Shown here piece by piece: positions 11,973 to 24,047 of a DNA stretch of 64,000 nt. The position numbers and the translations under genes are program-made. The notes below the pieces were generated by a model. The model did not search any database, was not told the DNA's origin, and saw only the letters and a program-made list of their open reading frames with translations. Position 1 is the first letter of the stretch; each line of letters starts with the position of its first letter. The stretch comes from Cycas panzhihuaensis (lineage: Eukaryota > Cycadophyta). The stretch covers positions 49,545,741 through 49,609,740 of the forward strand of contig CM041465.1 in NCBI GenBank assembly GCA_023213395.1, given 5' to 3'.

Positions 11973-12389
11973 TATTGCCTAACCATATGATGACAGTGAA
12001 ATCATATTACTAGCACATATGACCAAGGTACTGAATGGTTAGTATTAGCCATTAATCTTTGTGCACACACCACTAAGTCCACTAATGGAATAGAAAGTAG
12101 TTTCTCCTACCAATAATATTTCATGCAAAAGGCCCTCCTTATCTACTTAAAGGTTGTTGATTGTAGGAGGAGATTATTGTGTATTGATATTTTGTGAGAG
12201 TTTGTATGCCAGTACAATTTTGGTGATCTTTTGTGTTCTTTGGTGTCCTTGTGCATCCATATTTTTTTGTAATAAATTCCTATCTTTTAATGAAAATGTG
12301 CATATTATGCTCCTAAAATCTTGTTATTGTGTCCTTTGAGCTTGAAGTGATCCAGGTATGTAAAGGAATACTAAGATAATCATGTCTCA
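11973..12389 (+). repeat. T1 3' LTR
   Basis: 417 bp. The start TATTGCCTAACCATATG aligns with the 5' LTR start TGTTACATAGCCACATG (the terminal TG has become TA). It ends CATGTCTCA. Confidence 0.85.
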
Positions 12390-12888
12390 TTAAATAATTT
12401 AACTTATCTCTATTACAAAACATCCATAATAAATAGAATGTCTACTATAGTTTATGTATTTTTTTAAGATAAAGAAACATCTAGAAATAACATCTCCTTC
12501 AAAAGTAAAGAAAAGAAGAAAATTACAAAAGCTAATTTTTTAGATGATGCAATCATTCCTTATATATCAGTACATAGCCAAGATATTAATTATTTCAAAG
12601 TAAAGTTCTCCTTAAAATAATTAATAATTTAAACATAATTGACCTCCAAGAATTTACATTTATGACTATAAACTCAAAACTACCATAATTTTCTCATCTA
12701 ATATCTATTTAGAGCTCATGACCACCTTTTTCAAACCTAATGAGAATTTATATTATATGAAACATGTTTTAGTAGTTAATATTATTTTATTTAATAGAAT
12801 AATTATAAACTAATTAATATCTACTTATTTTTAAAGATACCTTAGTCAACTAAAAAGTGAAAGCATGCAATATTTACCCCCTCTTAAC
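12390..12888 (-). repeat. Probable LTR segment left of T3 (continuation of the T0/T3 LTR)
   Basis: This AT-rich stretch without genes lies between T1 and the purine tract of T3. Its position next to the tract makes it the expected 3' LTR of T3. If T1 landed inside the same LTR, it joins on to 1045-1246, giving an LTR of about 0.7 kb. I could not find a matching partner near 48.8-49.2 kb or after 55.9 kb, so this stays an inference. Confidence 0.4.
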
Positions 12889-14202
12889 ATAGTTTGCCCT
12901 CAAAGCATGGGTATAAGTGGATATTACTACTATCCTAATTCACCTTCTACTTGAAGCTTATTCATATATTTAGGGTTTGACCCCACTTAGTCAACTTGGT
13001 CACAAGTTGGTTCTTCATAGTAAAAATCAAGCACAATCAAATATTATAAAAACCAATTCTATATAAAAGTCCTTCCATCCATATGAATGGAGAACTAATT
13101 CTTACAATTCTCTTTTATTCATGTTTAGATAAATGTGCTTGAATAATGGCTATAATAACATAGTTTATACTATCTACAAACAATAGGTTTTAAATGATTG
13201 TAGTAAATAAATGTTCAATTGAAAAATGATCATCTATTAGACTTTCAAATGTTGGTAACATTGTATATTTTAATAAATAATCAAAAACAATATTATCTTT
13301 ACCATGCTTATCAATAATTTCAAGATCAAATTCTTATAATAACAACCACCAATAAATAATTCAAGGATTCTTTGTAGGTTTATTGATTAAATACTAGATA
13401 GCAATATGATTCATATAAATTATAGATTAAAATCTATAACTATAGTACCGAATTTTATTTATTACAAATATAATTACAAAAATTTCTTTTTCAATAATAG
13501 CACAATTCTTTTCTACTATGTATAAGCATTCATTAGCATGGTAGATTACATAACACTTTAAATTTTTCTTGTGAAAAGACAATGTTATTATAACTATATC
13601 AAATGTACTTATGTATATATGAAATGGTTGACTCCAATCTAGCCCACATAGCACATTGTTTTGGATCAATGGTTTCTTCAGTACTCAAAAGTGCAAGTAC
13701 ATTTAAAAGTCTATTCAAATGTTATCTTCTTTTGGAATAGTTTATAAAATAGTGTTATAATCTTACTAATACTTTTAATATTTTCTAATAATATCTAGCA
13801 TGCCTGAGAAAATTGCAAACATCCTTTACCTTTTAAGGAGTTATCGGTAGTTTGACTAGTTTAATATTCTTGGAATCTACTACAATGCCTCATTCAAATA
13901 TGGCATGAACAAAGACTATGCCTATATACATCATCAACTTTCTTTTCTTATTTCTTAGGTACAATTGTATATGTGCATATCTTTGAAAATTTTCCTATAG
14001 TCATTCCAATGTATCAACTTATACTAAAAAATAATCCATATATACTTCTACAAAATCATTGATGAAATTGAAAAACATACCAATGACAACATGTTAAAAT
14101 ATAGGTAATGTATTATGGAGCCCAAAAGGTAGTGTTTTATGTGCATATGTCTTATAAGGGCAAGTAAATATTAATTTGTTCTTAATATTCTGGTGCAATT
14201 AA
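12889..14202 (-). pseudogene. pol: T3 pol: RT C-terminal part and RNase H, integrase missing
   Basis: On the minus strand, from 14202 downward, the sequence continues the RT (a Q-V-L-I-A-P-E-Y segment at the T4 junction). After connection sequence it gives RNase H: NNVLCGLDWSQPFHIYIST near 13660, KKNLKCYVIYHANECLYIVE and NCAIIEKEIFVIIFVINKI to 13440, then LEIIDKHGKDNIVFDYLL near 13320. This layout (P-P-D-W-S-x-P-F..., N-Y-x-x-T-E-K-E) is typical of Tat/Athila-type gypsy elements. After a segment ending FIWMEGLLYRIG near 13070 no integrase core is seen, and the purine-rich AAGAGGGGGT follows at 12889-12898. Integrase has apparently been deleted. Confidence 0.7.
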
Positions 14203-14412
14203 TGTTAGAATATTAATGTTCTATCCTATGTTTTATTCTAGGGTCTCTTATATGTAATTGAGGGATGTCACGACCTCTCTTCTATTAAAAAATAACACTT
14301 GGCATACATGTATTGGGTCTCTCTTATAAATCATATGTATTTATATGAGAGAAAATCTCTCACCCATTAATTGAGGAAGATCATTTTTCTTTCATATTCT
14401 TTTTTTTAAAGA
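14203..14412 (+). repeat. T4 5' LTR
   Basis: Starts TGTTAGAATATTAATGTTC. It shares AAAAAATAACACTTGGCATA and GTATTTATATGAGAGA with the 3' copy. The end, inside a poly-T and AAAG stretch, is approximate. Confidence 0.85.
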
Positions 14413-14424
14413 CGAAATTAGAGC
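14413..14424 (+). other. T4 primer-binding site (decayed)
   Basis: CGAAATTAGAGC sits where TGGTATCAGAGC is expected directly after the LTR. The last part, AGAGC, is preserved. Confidence 0.5.
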
Positions 14425-15480
14425 AAAATTATTAGGGCATAAAGCATTTAAATTTTTCTTAAGAGGAAGAGGAAACTAACTGAGAAGCAGATTAAAAATT
14501 AAAATAGAAGTTGTTTAAAGGAGAATAATATCAAAATCCACTGTAGCGAACCCATGTATAAATTTGTGTGGCTTTTTATAGCCAAAATTCAAAGTGCTTA
14601 ATTCACAACCAAAATTTACCAACAAGGAGATTTTGATGAATAGAGTTTGTTGTCCCCAAGGGTTGACTGCAAATTTAGCCTATGTAAGTAAGAAATCACA
14701 GAAATTCAAGAGCATAGGTTTGAAACTTCTATTATTATTTTCTCTTATTTTTCTCAATTTCAATGCCTTAAATTAATCTTAAAATCTTTCTTAAGATATA
14801 AGCTTTCTATCAAGTATAATTTTGCAAAGTGATTTTGAGAATTTTTTAAATTATGAACAAAAATATATTTTAAATCCTAACCACCTCTCTGTCTTTCAGG
14901 CTATATTCTAGTCAAATGAAAGCTCCAATCAAAATTCTATTTGTAGATCCTAATAGGCATTGAAGAGATCTATATTTTGATGGGTTCTTTTCTAAAATTT
15001 ATACACTTGTACTTTTTTCATATAATCGTATGGTCATACGGTCATTACCTATTACAAAAGAAAAAATATTATTTTTTAAAGCCCTTCACCTTTTTTGCTA
15101 AAAATGGCTTTTGTTTACTCATGAAGAGACTCAAACAAGTTAATTGAACAAAATTATGGTGCTTGAAAAATAAAAATAAAGGGTATTTTAGTTGCCAAAA
15201 ATACTTAGAATATTGTTACTAAGAAAGGAATAAAACAAGTTTCCATAGATACTGTAAAGCTTGCTAGTTGGGAAGAAAGGGATAGATATGTCTTAGCAGA
15301 CTAAGACACTTTGTTATTGATTGCAGATCAGTTGAAACCCATCCCTATTATTAATTTAGAAGATTTGGACATCTTTCAAGTAATTGTCTTCATAGAATAG
15401 TTGAGATCTCAAAGGGAAAGTGAGCGGAAGGATATTACAATAGTGAGCAATCTAAATATGAGGAAGAAGAATAGACTGCT
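14425..15480 (+). pseudogene. gag: T4 leader and gag with two decayed zinc knuckles
   Basis: The first 750 bp have no readable domain. Near 15288-15330 the translation reads CLSRLRHFVIDCR, and near 15343-15395 FRRFGHLSSNCLHR. Both follow the C-x2-C-x4-H-x4-C zinc-knuckle spacing with a lost Cys in each. Such knuckles bind the element RNA. Stops break the frame. Confidence 0.6.
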
Positions 15481-16700
15481 TATCGTCGTATTAACTTCTT
15501 GCACTCGAAGTAATGAACACTAGTTCATTGACTTTAGAGCTTCAAATCATATAATAGAAAAGAAAGATTGGTTTGAAACTCTCTTATCTTTATTCCATAA
15601 ACAAAACTTTTAATCTCTGAGATTATTTTTCTTTGGGAATTAAGGGCAAAGGAACTATTATAGTTAAAATCAATTAAGAAGTCAAAAATATTGGTAATAT
15701 CCTATTTATTCTAGGGTTAAAGAAAAACCTCTTTTTTGTATCTCAATTAATAAAGAAAAAGCTTTGAATCATCTTTAACAAAGATGAAAATTGTTATATT
15801 TGTGATATGAAGAAAGGAGGTGACATCATTATTTAAAATATAAATACTAACAATCTATATAAATTAGTCTCTACTCCCATTCCATCCTCTTCCATAAAGA
15901 CTTTTATTGTTCAAAGTATTAATAATGAAATCTAGCATTTCTAGTATAGATATATTATAGATGATAGATTGAAAATACTTAATAATTTTAATATGGTTGA
16001 TGCATTACATGATGATATAGTAATAAATTCTTCTATTTACAAAAGTTGTATGATAAGAAAACAACACAAGGCACAATTTCAAGAAAGCAACTAGACAGCA
16101 GAAGAAATTTTAAAATGGGTTCATAGTGATATATATAAACCAATTACACTAAACTCTATTAATGGTGCCAAGTATTTCTTTATATTTGTAGATTATTTTA
16201 GTAGAAAAACCTAAATGTTTTTTATTTTCACTAAGTAAGAAGTCTTTGATTATTTTAAAGAGTTAAAAGTTCAAGTTGAATTATAAAGTAGACATAAAAT
16301 CAAAGTCCTTGAAATAGATAAAGGAAGAAAATTTATCTCAAATGGTTTTTTTTTTTTTTTTGTAAAACAAATCATATTTGTAGATAGCTTACTACTCCTT
16401 ATACTCCACAATCTAATGAAGCAATTGAAAGATTAAATAGAACTATAATAGAAATGCTTAGATGTATAATAAAAGAAAATGATATTTCCAATACATATTA
16501 GGTTGAAGCCATTAATATAGTTATTTATCTTATAAACAAATGTCCTACAAGAACACTTGATAAAGTTACTTCAAAATAAGCATGGTCAGGTACAAAACCT
16601 AATGTAAGTCATCTAAGAATTTTTGGATGTGCTATTTATGTGAATATTCCTAATAAAAAGAGAACTAATTCCTGATCAAAAGATAACTAAGTTATATGAT
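15481..16700 (+). pseudogene. pol: T4 protease and integrase
   Basis: Near 15520 FIDFRASNHIIEKKDWFE corresponds to the copia protease D-S/T-G-A-S-x-H block, with the Gly changed. Integrase follows: WVHSDIYKPITLNSINGAKY near 16118, FFIFVDYFSRKT near 16171, then SNEAIERLNRTIIEMLRCII near 16411, the N-G-x-A-E-R-x-N-R-T block that carries the catalytic Glu. INKCPTRTLDKVTSK and VSHLRIFGCAIYVNIP (about 16534-16650) close the domain. The integrase is fairly readable, though it contains stops and a poly-T expansion at about 16345-16362. Confidence 0.85.
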
Positions 16701-17761
16701 AAAAGCATTAAATGCAAAATAATCTAAAAAGAAAATATATTAATAGAGATGTTACATTTAATGAAGCTACGCTAATTAAAAATGATCATATATGCACCAA
16801 CAAATGTAAAATAATCTAAAAAGAAAATGTGGAGTCTTCTAGCAAAGAAGTTATAGCTCAGAAAGAAATTGCATCTTATGAAGAACCTAGAACAAAAGGG
16901 TAGGAAGCTAAAATAGGCGGTCAAGAAAATGATTCTTTAGAAAAAATTGTACAACCCAAAAAAAGACTACCCAAGTGGTACCTAAAGATTATGGAAGAGT
17001 AAAAAAAAATGCTTTTAAATAAAGAATAAGATCTTAGAGACATTAGACATTAATTCACTAAATTAAACCTTAGAACTATGAAGAAGCTTGTCAAAAAGTT
17101 GAATAACTAAAATCCATGAATAAGGAAATGCTCTCTATAAAACAATATAATACTTAGGTATTAGTTTATGCATACTCCTAAGATTACTCATTGTAATGTT
17201 GGTAAAAGAATGATAAGATACATCAAAGGTGCATTCAACCTTAGTTTGAAGTATATTAAGGTAAACAAACTAAGATTAATTAGATATAATGAATCAAATT
17301 GAGTAGGCAAACAACAAGAAAGAAAGTTTACATAAAGATATTATTTTTACCTATGATCATTTGTAACATCTTGGAGCAGCAAAAAATAATCAACTATGGC
17401 ATTGTCATCAACATAAGTAGAATACAAAGTCATAGTTAGTGCAACCTATGAAGCAATGTGGTTAATACAACTCCTCAAAGATTTAAATCAGGATTATCTT
17501 AACGCAACTAAATTTTTTTGTGATAATTAGAGTGTTATCAAACTCATAAAAGATTTATTTTTCATGCTAGAACAAAATACTTAGAAGTATATCATCATTT
17601 TATCAAAAAAGAAAGTTTAGAATAAAGAAATAGATCTACAATACTATAATAGTGGTTAGTAAGTTATAGACATCTCCACAAAACCCTTATCAAAATACAT
17701 GTTTTAAAATCTTAAAAACCTACTAGGAATGAAAAACAAATGATAAAACATTAAGTGAGGG
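16701..17761 (+). pseudogene. pol: T4 pol linker and RNase H (RT core deleted)
   Basis: The charged linker after integrase runs to about 17150 (…MNKEMLSIKQYNT). It is followed without the RT core by RIMR-YIKGAFNLSLKYIKVN near 17205-17262, which normally lies after the RT. RNase H then reads SWSSKK near 17371, ALSST and EYKVIVSATYEAMWLIQLLK near 17400-17475, and FFCDN near 17513. It ends with DISTKPLSKYMF near 17670. About 0.6-0.7 kb of RT, including the Y-V-D-D motif, is missing by comparison with usual copia elements. Confidence 0.8.
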
Positions 17762-17977
17762 TTTTAGAATGTTAATGTTCTATGCTATATTTTACTTTAG
17801 GGGTATCTTATATGTAATTAAGGATGATGTGTCATGATCCCTCCTCTATTAAAAAATAACACTTGGCATACATGCACTGGGGCTCTCTTATAACCAGATG
17901 TATTTATATGAGAGAGAAACTCCCATCTATCCATGGAGGAAAATCATTTTTCTTTTATATTTTGTTTTTTTTTAACA
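17762..17977 (+). repeat. T4 3' LTR
   Basis: 216 bp, partner of 14203-14412. It ends in a T run and AACA, directly followed by the target duplication ATTAA. Confidence 0.85.
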
Positions 17978-17982
17978 ATTAA

Positions 17983-18048
17983 AACTTGATCATAAGAAGC
18001 TATCAAAGAAAGCAAAATACTTCTTACTAGTTAATCTATCTGAAGCTT
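17983..18048 (-). pseudogene. pol: T3 RT fragment between T4 and T5
   Basis: This small island of T3 reads on the minus strand as DRLTSKKYFAFFDSFL, the L-A-G-K-K-Y-F-x-F-L-D-G-F-S-G-Y block (palm motif A with one catalytic Asp) of Tat/Athila RT. The frame joins 45.13 kb on one side (across T5) and 14.2 kb on the other (across T4). Confidence 0.8.
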
Positions 18049-18579
18049 TGATGGTGTGGTGATCTCTTCAACAATACATGCATATAAGTAACAAGAAATT
18101 TTAGAACAAAAATAAAACTAGGTTTTTAGAAGAATAACTTCCTTGAAATTTTATATCTTCTATTCCAAAAGCTAAAAAACTTTTTTTTTTTTTTATAATC
18201 CAAAAGTATACAAATTCAAGTCCTCTAGCCATGCAAAAATTCTAACTACCATCCCCTAAAATTAAGCAACTAATTTAGAGTGAAAAAACCCTCAAATCAA
18301 AAACTTTCAATTTTTAATAAAATCTAGACTATTCAGTACCCATAATATGTTACAAAAGTGATAAATAATCATAAAATACAATTTTGGACCTCTACATGGT
18401 CTTGTTTAGAAACAAAATTATTGTGAATGATGTTTTATCTAATATGATAGGTTATGAAAACAATTATTTTTTGAATATCTAACTCCTAAAAATTAGGCCA
18501 AAATAAATAGCCAGATCAAAGGTTATAATCCTAGCAAAATGATCCTTCAAATTTTGTACTTTTGCATGCTCTCACATCA
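18049..18579 (-). repeat. T5 3' LTR (left copy)
   Basis: 531 bp, TGATGGTGTGG...CACATCA. It aligns with 44479-45125, for example AAGTAACAAGAAA, TTTAGAACAAAAATA and ATGGTCTTGTTT. The right copy is longer (647 bp) through an insertion around 44750-44950. Confidence 0.85.
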
Positions 18580-18594
18580 TCTTCCCCTCTTTGG
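18580..18594 (-). other. T5 polypurine tract
   Basis: The minus strand reads CCAAAGAGGGGAAGA directly before the LTR. Confidence 0.85.
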
Positions 18595-20103
18595 AAAAAA
18601 AAAAATCAACTCTTATGAGTTACCATGTTAGGACTCCTACCACTTGTCTATGCCATGTTTCTTTAATTCATTTTCTAAAATCCAAGTATTGTCCTCTTAC
18701 TATAGCCCTTTCTATTAGACCAAATACTTATCATAACTACTTCATCTTGTGTGAAATGTTTTTCATTCTAGTACTTGTTTAATCTCTTCCTTCTTCTTCC
18801 TTAATATTTACTGCCTCTAATTCAACTCCTTTTCCTTATCTTCCATCTCATTGTCTTCTTCATGAAAAACATACAAATTAGAAATATTAAATATAAGTAA
18901 AATATCAAAATTATAGGGTAGATTCACCTTATAGGCATTGTCATTAAATTTCTTCATAATTCTACAAGGACTTATCTTTTTATATTTCAACTTATTATAT
19001 GTACTTTGAGAAAACATGTCCTTCCTCAAGTACACCATCACTAAATTCCATTCTGAAAATACCTTAGTTCTCCTACTTAGATCTACCACTACCTTATACC
19101 TATCATTGATGTCTTGTAATTTTCTTATCTCATCATGCACATGTTACATGTGTTTTGCAAAGGTTTTTGCATTGTTCCTTATCTTGTCATTAATAGGAAA
19201 TTGTACTAAATATAATACTCTATTGGAATTTTTACTATACATAATCTGAAATAGTGACTTACCTATCGATCTACTCATAGAGTTGTTATAGGTAAACTCA
19301 TCATGTGCCAATCCTAAGTCTAACTACTTGGATTTCCTTTTAAAAATACATCTTAATAGGTTACCCAAACTCCTATTTACTATATTTGTTTGCCAATTAG
19401 TTTGTGGACAGTAAGCACTATTAAATTGCGACTTTGTTACCAATTTCTTCTATAATGTTCTTTAAAAATAATTCAAAAACTTGTTATCTCTGTCTAAAAT
19501 GATAATCTTTGGCACCTCATCAACCTAACAACCTCCTCAAAAAATAAATCTGTTATTCTTATTTTATCACTAGTATTTTTGCATGCAATAAAATGAGCTA
19601 TTTTTTAAAATCTATCCATAATAACAAACATGGAATCATTACCTCATTGGGTGTTTGGCAATCCCAATATAAAACGTATGCTCAAATTTGTCCAAGGTCC
19701 CTTTAGCATTGGTAATAGTATATATATCCAATGTATTGTGTATGTCCTTTAACCACTTAATAAATTCTACATCTTGCCATATACTTTGCTATATTTTGCA
19801 TCATCTTTACCCAAAAGTAATTCTCCTTTACGAAAACTATGGTCTTATTCCTATCAAAATATTCTTGATGATCTCCACTATGCAATTCTCTCACAATATT
19901 GTCCCTCTTAGACCCAAATGGAATACGTAATTATTTTTCTTTGAACAAATATTCATTCTTCATAAAATAGTCATCATACTTGGACCCATTTCTATTAACC
20001 AAGAGATTCCTATAATGTTCTACAACTTTTCTAAAATCTGGGTTAGTGTCACATAAATCTTTTAAGGTGTCAAATCCAACAACTTCACTCGTCATAGTGG
20101 TTA
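18595..20103 (-). pseudogene. pol: T5 integrase and chromodomain
   Basis: From 20103 downward: SEVVGFDTLKDLCDTNPDF and NEYLFKEK (20090-19931), the pre-integrase zinc region near 19900-19790 (H-S-G...H..., C-R-I-Y), then the core with GNDSMFVIMDRF near 19650, IAHFIACKNTSD and DLFFEEVVR. The open frame 19140-18817 holds the C-terminal domain (MHDEIRKLQDINDRYKVVVD, SPCRIMKKFNDNAYKVNLP, IFNISNLYVFHEED). From about 18790 a chromodomain reads KTFHTR, SSYDKYLV and NTWILENELKKHG, with stops where Trp and Arg are expected. Open frame 20152-19931 is chimeric: its first 15 or so codons are T6 LTR. Confidence 0.8.
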
Positions 20104-20108
20104 CTAAT

Positions 20109-21023
20109 TGATCCCAAAGTAGAGCATAATTGGTGAAGAAATCAATTACCAACCTTTCTCCTTGAGATCCTAGGTGTTAGTGTAGAATTCCCAATAACAT
20201 CAAAACAAGAATGAGCCCATAAAAGGAAATTTTACACCAAATCATTTATACTTGTCATTGCTCCAAAGGTAAAAAGAGTGACACTTTTATTAAACTATAA
20301 AAATCTCCATTTAATGGTGGAGAAAACAACTAGCAAAAGAATGGTCAAGTTACAAGGAATAGATGATACAATTATACCATAATGGGGGCCTCTAACCCTC
20401 CAAGTGCTTCCCCAAGGATGCTCTGAAGTCAAGTCTCCTTCACATATAAGAACCAAGTCTCCAACAACATAAATGAGCTCAAAATGGCCTAATTTATAGA
20501 GAGAAACCTAAAATGCATGTTTAATAAGTGGAAATCATGCAAGTACAACCACTAACAACCAGAATGCATATTGTCTAAGTGGTATTCATATAATTCGGAA
20601 AAGTTGCAGCTTGGTACCTAGGGCTAACGAATTCCTATTCATCTAAAATTTGGTATAAATATAGGTACACATGTCCCCTTCATGTCCTAAAAATTTTATC
20701 TTATTTGGATATCATTTGATCCTATTTTCATTAATTTAATAATAGTATGTATTTGTTATTTTTCTGTTGGTTGTGGGATCAATTTTCTGCAAAACAAGGC
20801 TTGCAATCTAATCAAATGATATTTTTTGAAGCCCACATTTTGCACCCATGTAGTGGGATGTGTCTTATTCCTTTCAAAAAAAATTCATATTAGTTTCACA
20901 CCATTTTTCCCTATCTCTTCCAGTTATGCCCATGCCTAGCATTTTCTGCCTCCTGTAGACATATGGTAGATCCTCCTAGTATTTTCTGCCTCTTATAGAC
21001 ATATGGTATATCCTCCTAGATCA
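20109..21023 (-). repeat. T6 3' LTR (left copy)
   Basis: 915 bp, TGATCCCAAAGTAGAGC to CTCCTAGATCA. By eye it differs from the right copy at well under one base in ten. Confidence 0.95.
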
Positions 21024-21040
21024 TGGCTCCCCTTCCTTGG
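21024..21040 (-). other. T6 polypurine tract
   Basis: The minus strand reads CCAAGGAAGGGGAGCCA directly before the LTR; T11 has the same tract at 50259-50275. Confidence 0.9.
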
Positions 21041-22450
21041 AAAATAGACAACTATTGTTTAGCTTAGAATTGGAGATAGGGGAAGCATTGTTCTCCTTAT
21101 TGCCTACTAAACCACTTGGCCTTACTAGGCAATTGTCCTGCTACTCCAATCTTGAAAGACTCATGTATTTTATGTCTTATTTTGGTGGATTTTCTATCTA
21201 AGATATAATCTTCCTTGAGAGGCTCCTCACTTTTCAAATGCAAGTCATCAACTAAAGGTAAAGTGAATTAGTCTTGCTCCTCATCTAGCATGGAGGGCTC
21301 AAAGAGTTTTAAATATTCATCATTTACTACTGAATATATTTGTATATAAAGTGGAAGATCAAGTTGGAAAGCATTGCCAACTACTTTTCTCAAAATCTTG
21401 AATGGTCCATACCTTAAAGGTTTGAGTTTCTTACCTTATCCTTTCAACCTCTCCTTGATCAAGTATAACCATACCAAATCTCCTTCTTGAAAAGTATACT
21501 CTTGCCTATGCTTGTTATGTCTTTCCTTGTACTTTTATTAAGTCCTTAGAAGTTGATCATATACTTCTTTATGGACCCTTTGGATCTTATCCAAGTATCT
21601 TAAAGCCTTGTCATGCCCCTCCTTCTCTTTGGCAAATCCTTCCTTAGCTTGTATAGAAAACTCTAAGTCAAATGGACTGTGAGGCAAGTATCCTAAATAA
21701 ACTTCAAAAGGTACTTTAGAATGTGATGCATGCATTGCCTTATTAAATGCAAATTGTAGAAAAGCTAATTATCATCCCAAGTCTTTAGATACTTGGATTG
21801 TATCCCCTTAATAATTGTACCAAAGTTTATTCACTCCTTCAGTTTTTCCATCTATTTTAGGATGGAAACTTGTACTCCTCTTCAATTTGGTGTCCATCAT
21901 CTCCCATAGTGTCTTCCAAAATAATGAAAGGAATCAAGTGTCCCGATCTGAAATGATGGAAGAAGGCAAGCCAAAATTCTTCCATACATGCTCAAAGAAC
22001 AAATCAGTTGCCCTTGTTCTTGTGATTGTCTTCTTACAAGGTATTAGACATATCATCTTGCTAAATCTATCTACAACAACAAAGAGATAGTCATGTCCCT
22101 TCCTAATCATGGGAAGTCCCCCTAAGAAATCAATGGAGATACTTTCCCAAGGCCTAATAGGAATAGGAAATGGTGTATATAATCCTAATTTTATAGAAGA
22201 AGGCTTAGAAGTATTACACATTATACATCCTTTTACATATTTTCTTACATCAGTTTGCATCTTTGGCCATACAATATATCTTCTCAAGTTTACTAAAGTC
22301 TTCTCTATACCAAAGTGACTAGCTACTTTAGAAGTATGAGATTCTCTAAGCCACTTGATCTTATCTCCTTTTAATGGAACATAGAGTTGCTCCCATTTGA
22401 AAAGCAGATCATCCTTCCAAGTAAGTTGGGAAGGTCTTCCTTTCACTAGG
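21041..22450 (-). pseudogene. pol: T6 integrase
   Basis: Open frame 22446-21934 (170 codons) holds the zinc domain, with RESHTSKVASHFG giving the two His and CIMCNTSK the two Cys. The catalytic core follows: SISIDFLGGLPMIRKGHDYL with the first Asp, VVDRFSKM, and SSIISDRDT with the second Asp. After a break, 21735-21538 carries MHASHSKVPFEVYLGYLP and a helix rich in Lys and Glu. The rest to 21041 is the C-terminal domain, better seen in T11. Integrase would join element cDNA to chromosomal DNA. Several frameshifts separate the parts. Confidence 0.85.
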
Positions 22451-24047
22451 TTCTCTAATTATTCCTTTAAGGCTTTATCTTCATGGTACAAGTCTTTGTA
22501 CTCTTCATGATGCATTAGCTCCACCCGCAAACTCATAAGACAACTACAAACAAAAGCAGAAGAAGAAGAAGTTGAACAAGGTGGTCTAGATAACATATCA
22601 ACAATTTTGTTAGTAGATCCCTTTTTGTACTTAATTACAATATTGAATTGTTGTAAATAACTCATCCACTTCATGTGTCTTACTTATTGTAATTTATTTT
22701 GGGTTTACAAAAATTAAAAAGGCTTACGATTGGTATGAACTACAACCTCTTTTCCAAGTAAGTAGGATCTTCAATGCTTGCATGCTTGACGTAGTGCGAA
22801 CATTTCTCAATTATATGTTGGATAGTTTTTTACTTGAGGGGTGAAGACTTCCGAATGGTAAGTAATAGGCTTCCCATCTTGAATAAAGATAGCTCCCATC
22901 ACATTTCCACTTGCATCAGCTTCTACTTCAAAAGGCCTTTACAAATTTGGCATTGCCAAAACTGGTGCTTCACAAATTTTCTTCTTTAAAAGAAGAAAAG
23001 TTTCTTTCTCCTTAGAACCCCAAATAAACTTTTTATTAACTTTTATCAATCCATGTAGAGGTGCTACAACCTGTGAGAAATGAAGAATAAACTTTCTTAA
23101 GTATTGGCAAGCTCCTAAAAAACTGCTCACATTCGTGGTGTTTGCTGGCCTAGGTCATTTGAGGATGGATTGAGTCTTGAGTGGATCAATGCTTAACTTT
23201 CCTCCTCCAACCATAAAGCCTAAGAAGACTAAGTTCTCCTTGCCAAATTCACACTTCTTCGCATTAAGCTTCAAATGATGCTTAGCCAAAGTCTTCAAAA
23301 CTTCTTCTATATGCTACAAATATTCCTCCCATGTGTTACTGAAAATCAAAACATCATCAAGATAGACAACAACAAAATTATCTAAGTAAGGCCTTAACAC
23401 TTCATTCATTAGCCTCATAAATGTTGTAGGAGCATTACACAATCTGAAAGGCATAACCATCCATTCAAAGAGTCCTTGCTTTGTTTTGAAGGTTGTCTTC
23501 CATGTGTCCTCCTCTTTGACCCTAACTTAGTGATAACCACTTTCAAATCCAACTTAGTAAAATAACAAGCATGTTGAATTTAATCAAGCAAATCATCTAT
23601 GCAAGGTAAGGGGTAGTGATTTTTAATTGTGATTTTACTCAAAGCACGAAAGTCTACACACATTCTCCATCATCCATCCTTCTTAGGCACCAAGACAATT
23701 GGTGACCCACAAGGTGAACATGAAGGTTTTATGACCCCTTGATCAAGTAATTCCTCAACTTGCCTCTTTATCTCATTATTCTCTACAATGGAGTGTTTAT
23801 ACAAAGCAACATTAGGCAATGGTACATCTCTTATAAGAGTGATTTTATGCTCTATCTTTTTCTTTGGCGGTAGCCCATTGACATACTGAAATAGAATGTC
23901 ATACCTTCTCTTCAACTCCTCAATTTGTTACATTTGTTTAGGTGATATAAGAAGAGTGTGAGTAGAAGGGCCTCCTTCATCTCTTGGCTCCTCTTTTCTC
24001 CTTACCATTAAGATGATGAATTTACCACATGTATTGATCATCCTTTT
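22451..24047 (-). pseudogene. pol: T6 reverse transcriptase and RNase H
   Basis: RT starts in open frame 23915-23670 ([50 protein letters not shown]) and continues with decayed R-M-C-V-D-F-R-A-L and Y-F-T-K-L-D-L blocks near 23640-23550. The connection is in 23130-22939 (SSFLGACQYLRKFILHFSQV, FIWGSKEKETFLLLKKK). RNase H ends in 22674-22459 with MKWMSYLQQFNIVIKYKKGS and a D-M-L-S-R block. The RT N-terminus is cut off at 24047 by T7 and resumes at 30596. Confidence 0.85.

Larger units (their letters stand above)
14203..17977 (+). mobile_element. T4: Ty1/copia retrotransposon with RT deletion
   Basis: LTRs at 14203-14412 and 17762-17977 flank zinc-knuckle gag, protease, integrase and RNase H in copia order (integrase before RNase H). 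ATTAA at 14198-14202 and 17978-17982 is a perfect target duplication. It is inserted in the RT of T3: removing T4 and one ATTAA lets the T3 frame run on from ...YDQV to LIAPEY. Most of the RT is gone, so this copy could not replicate. Confidence 0.9.

Noticed and set aside
19931-20152. 73-codon frame as a separate gene
   Set aside because: It is chimeric: its first codons are T6 LTR and the rest is T5 pol across the insertion junction.
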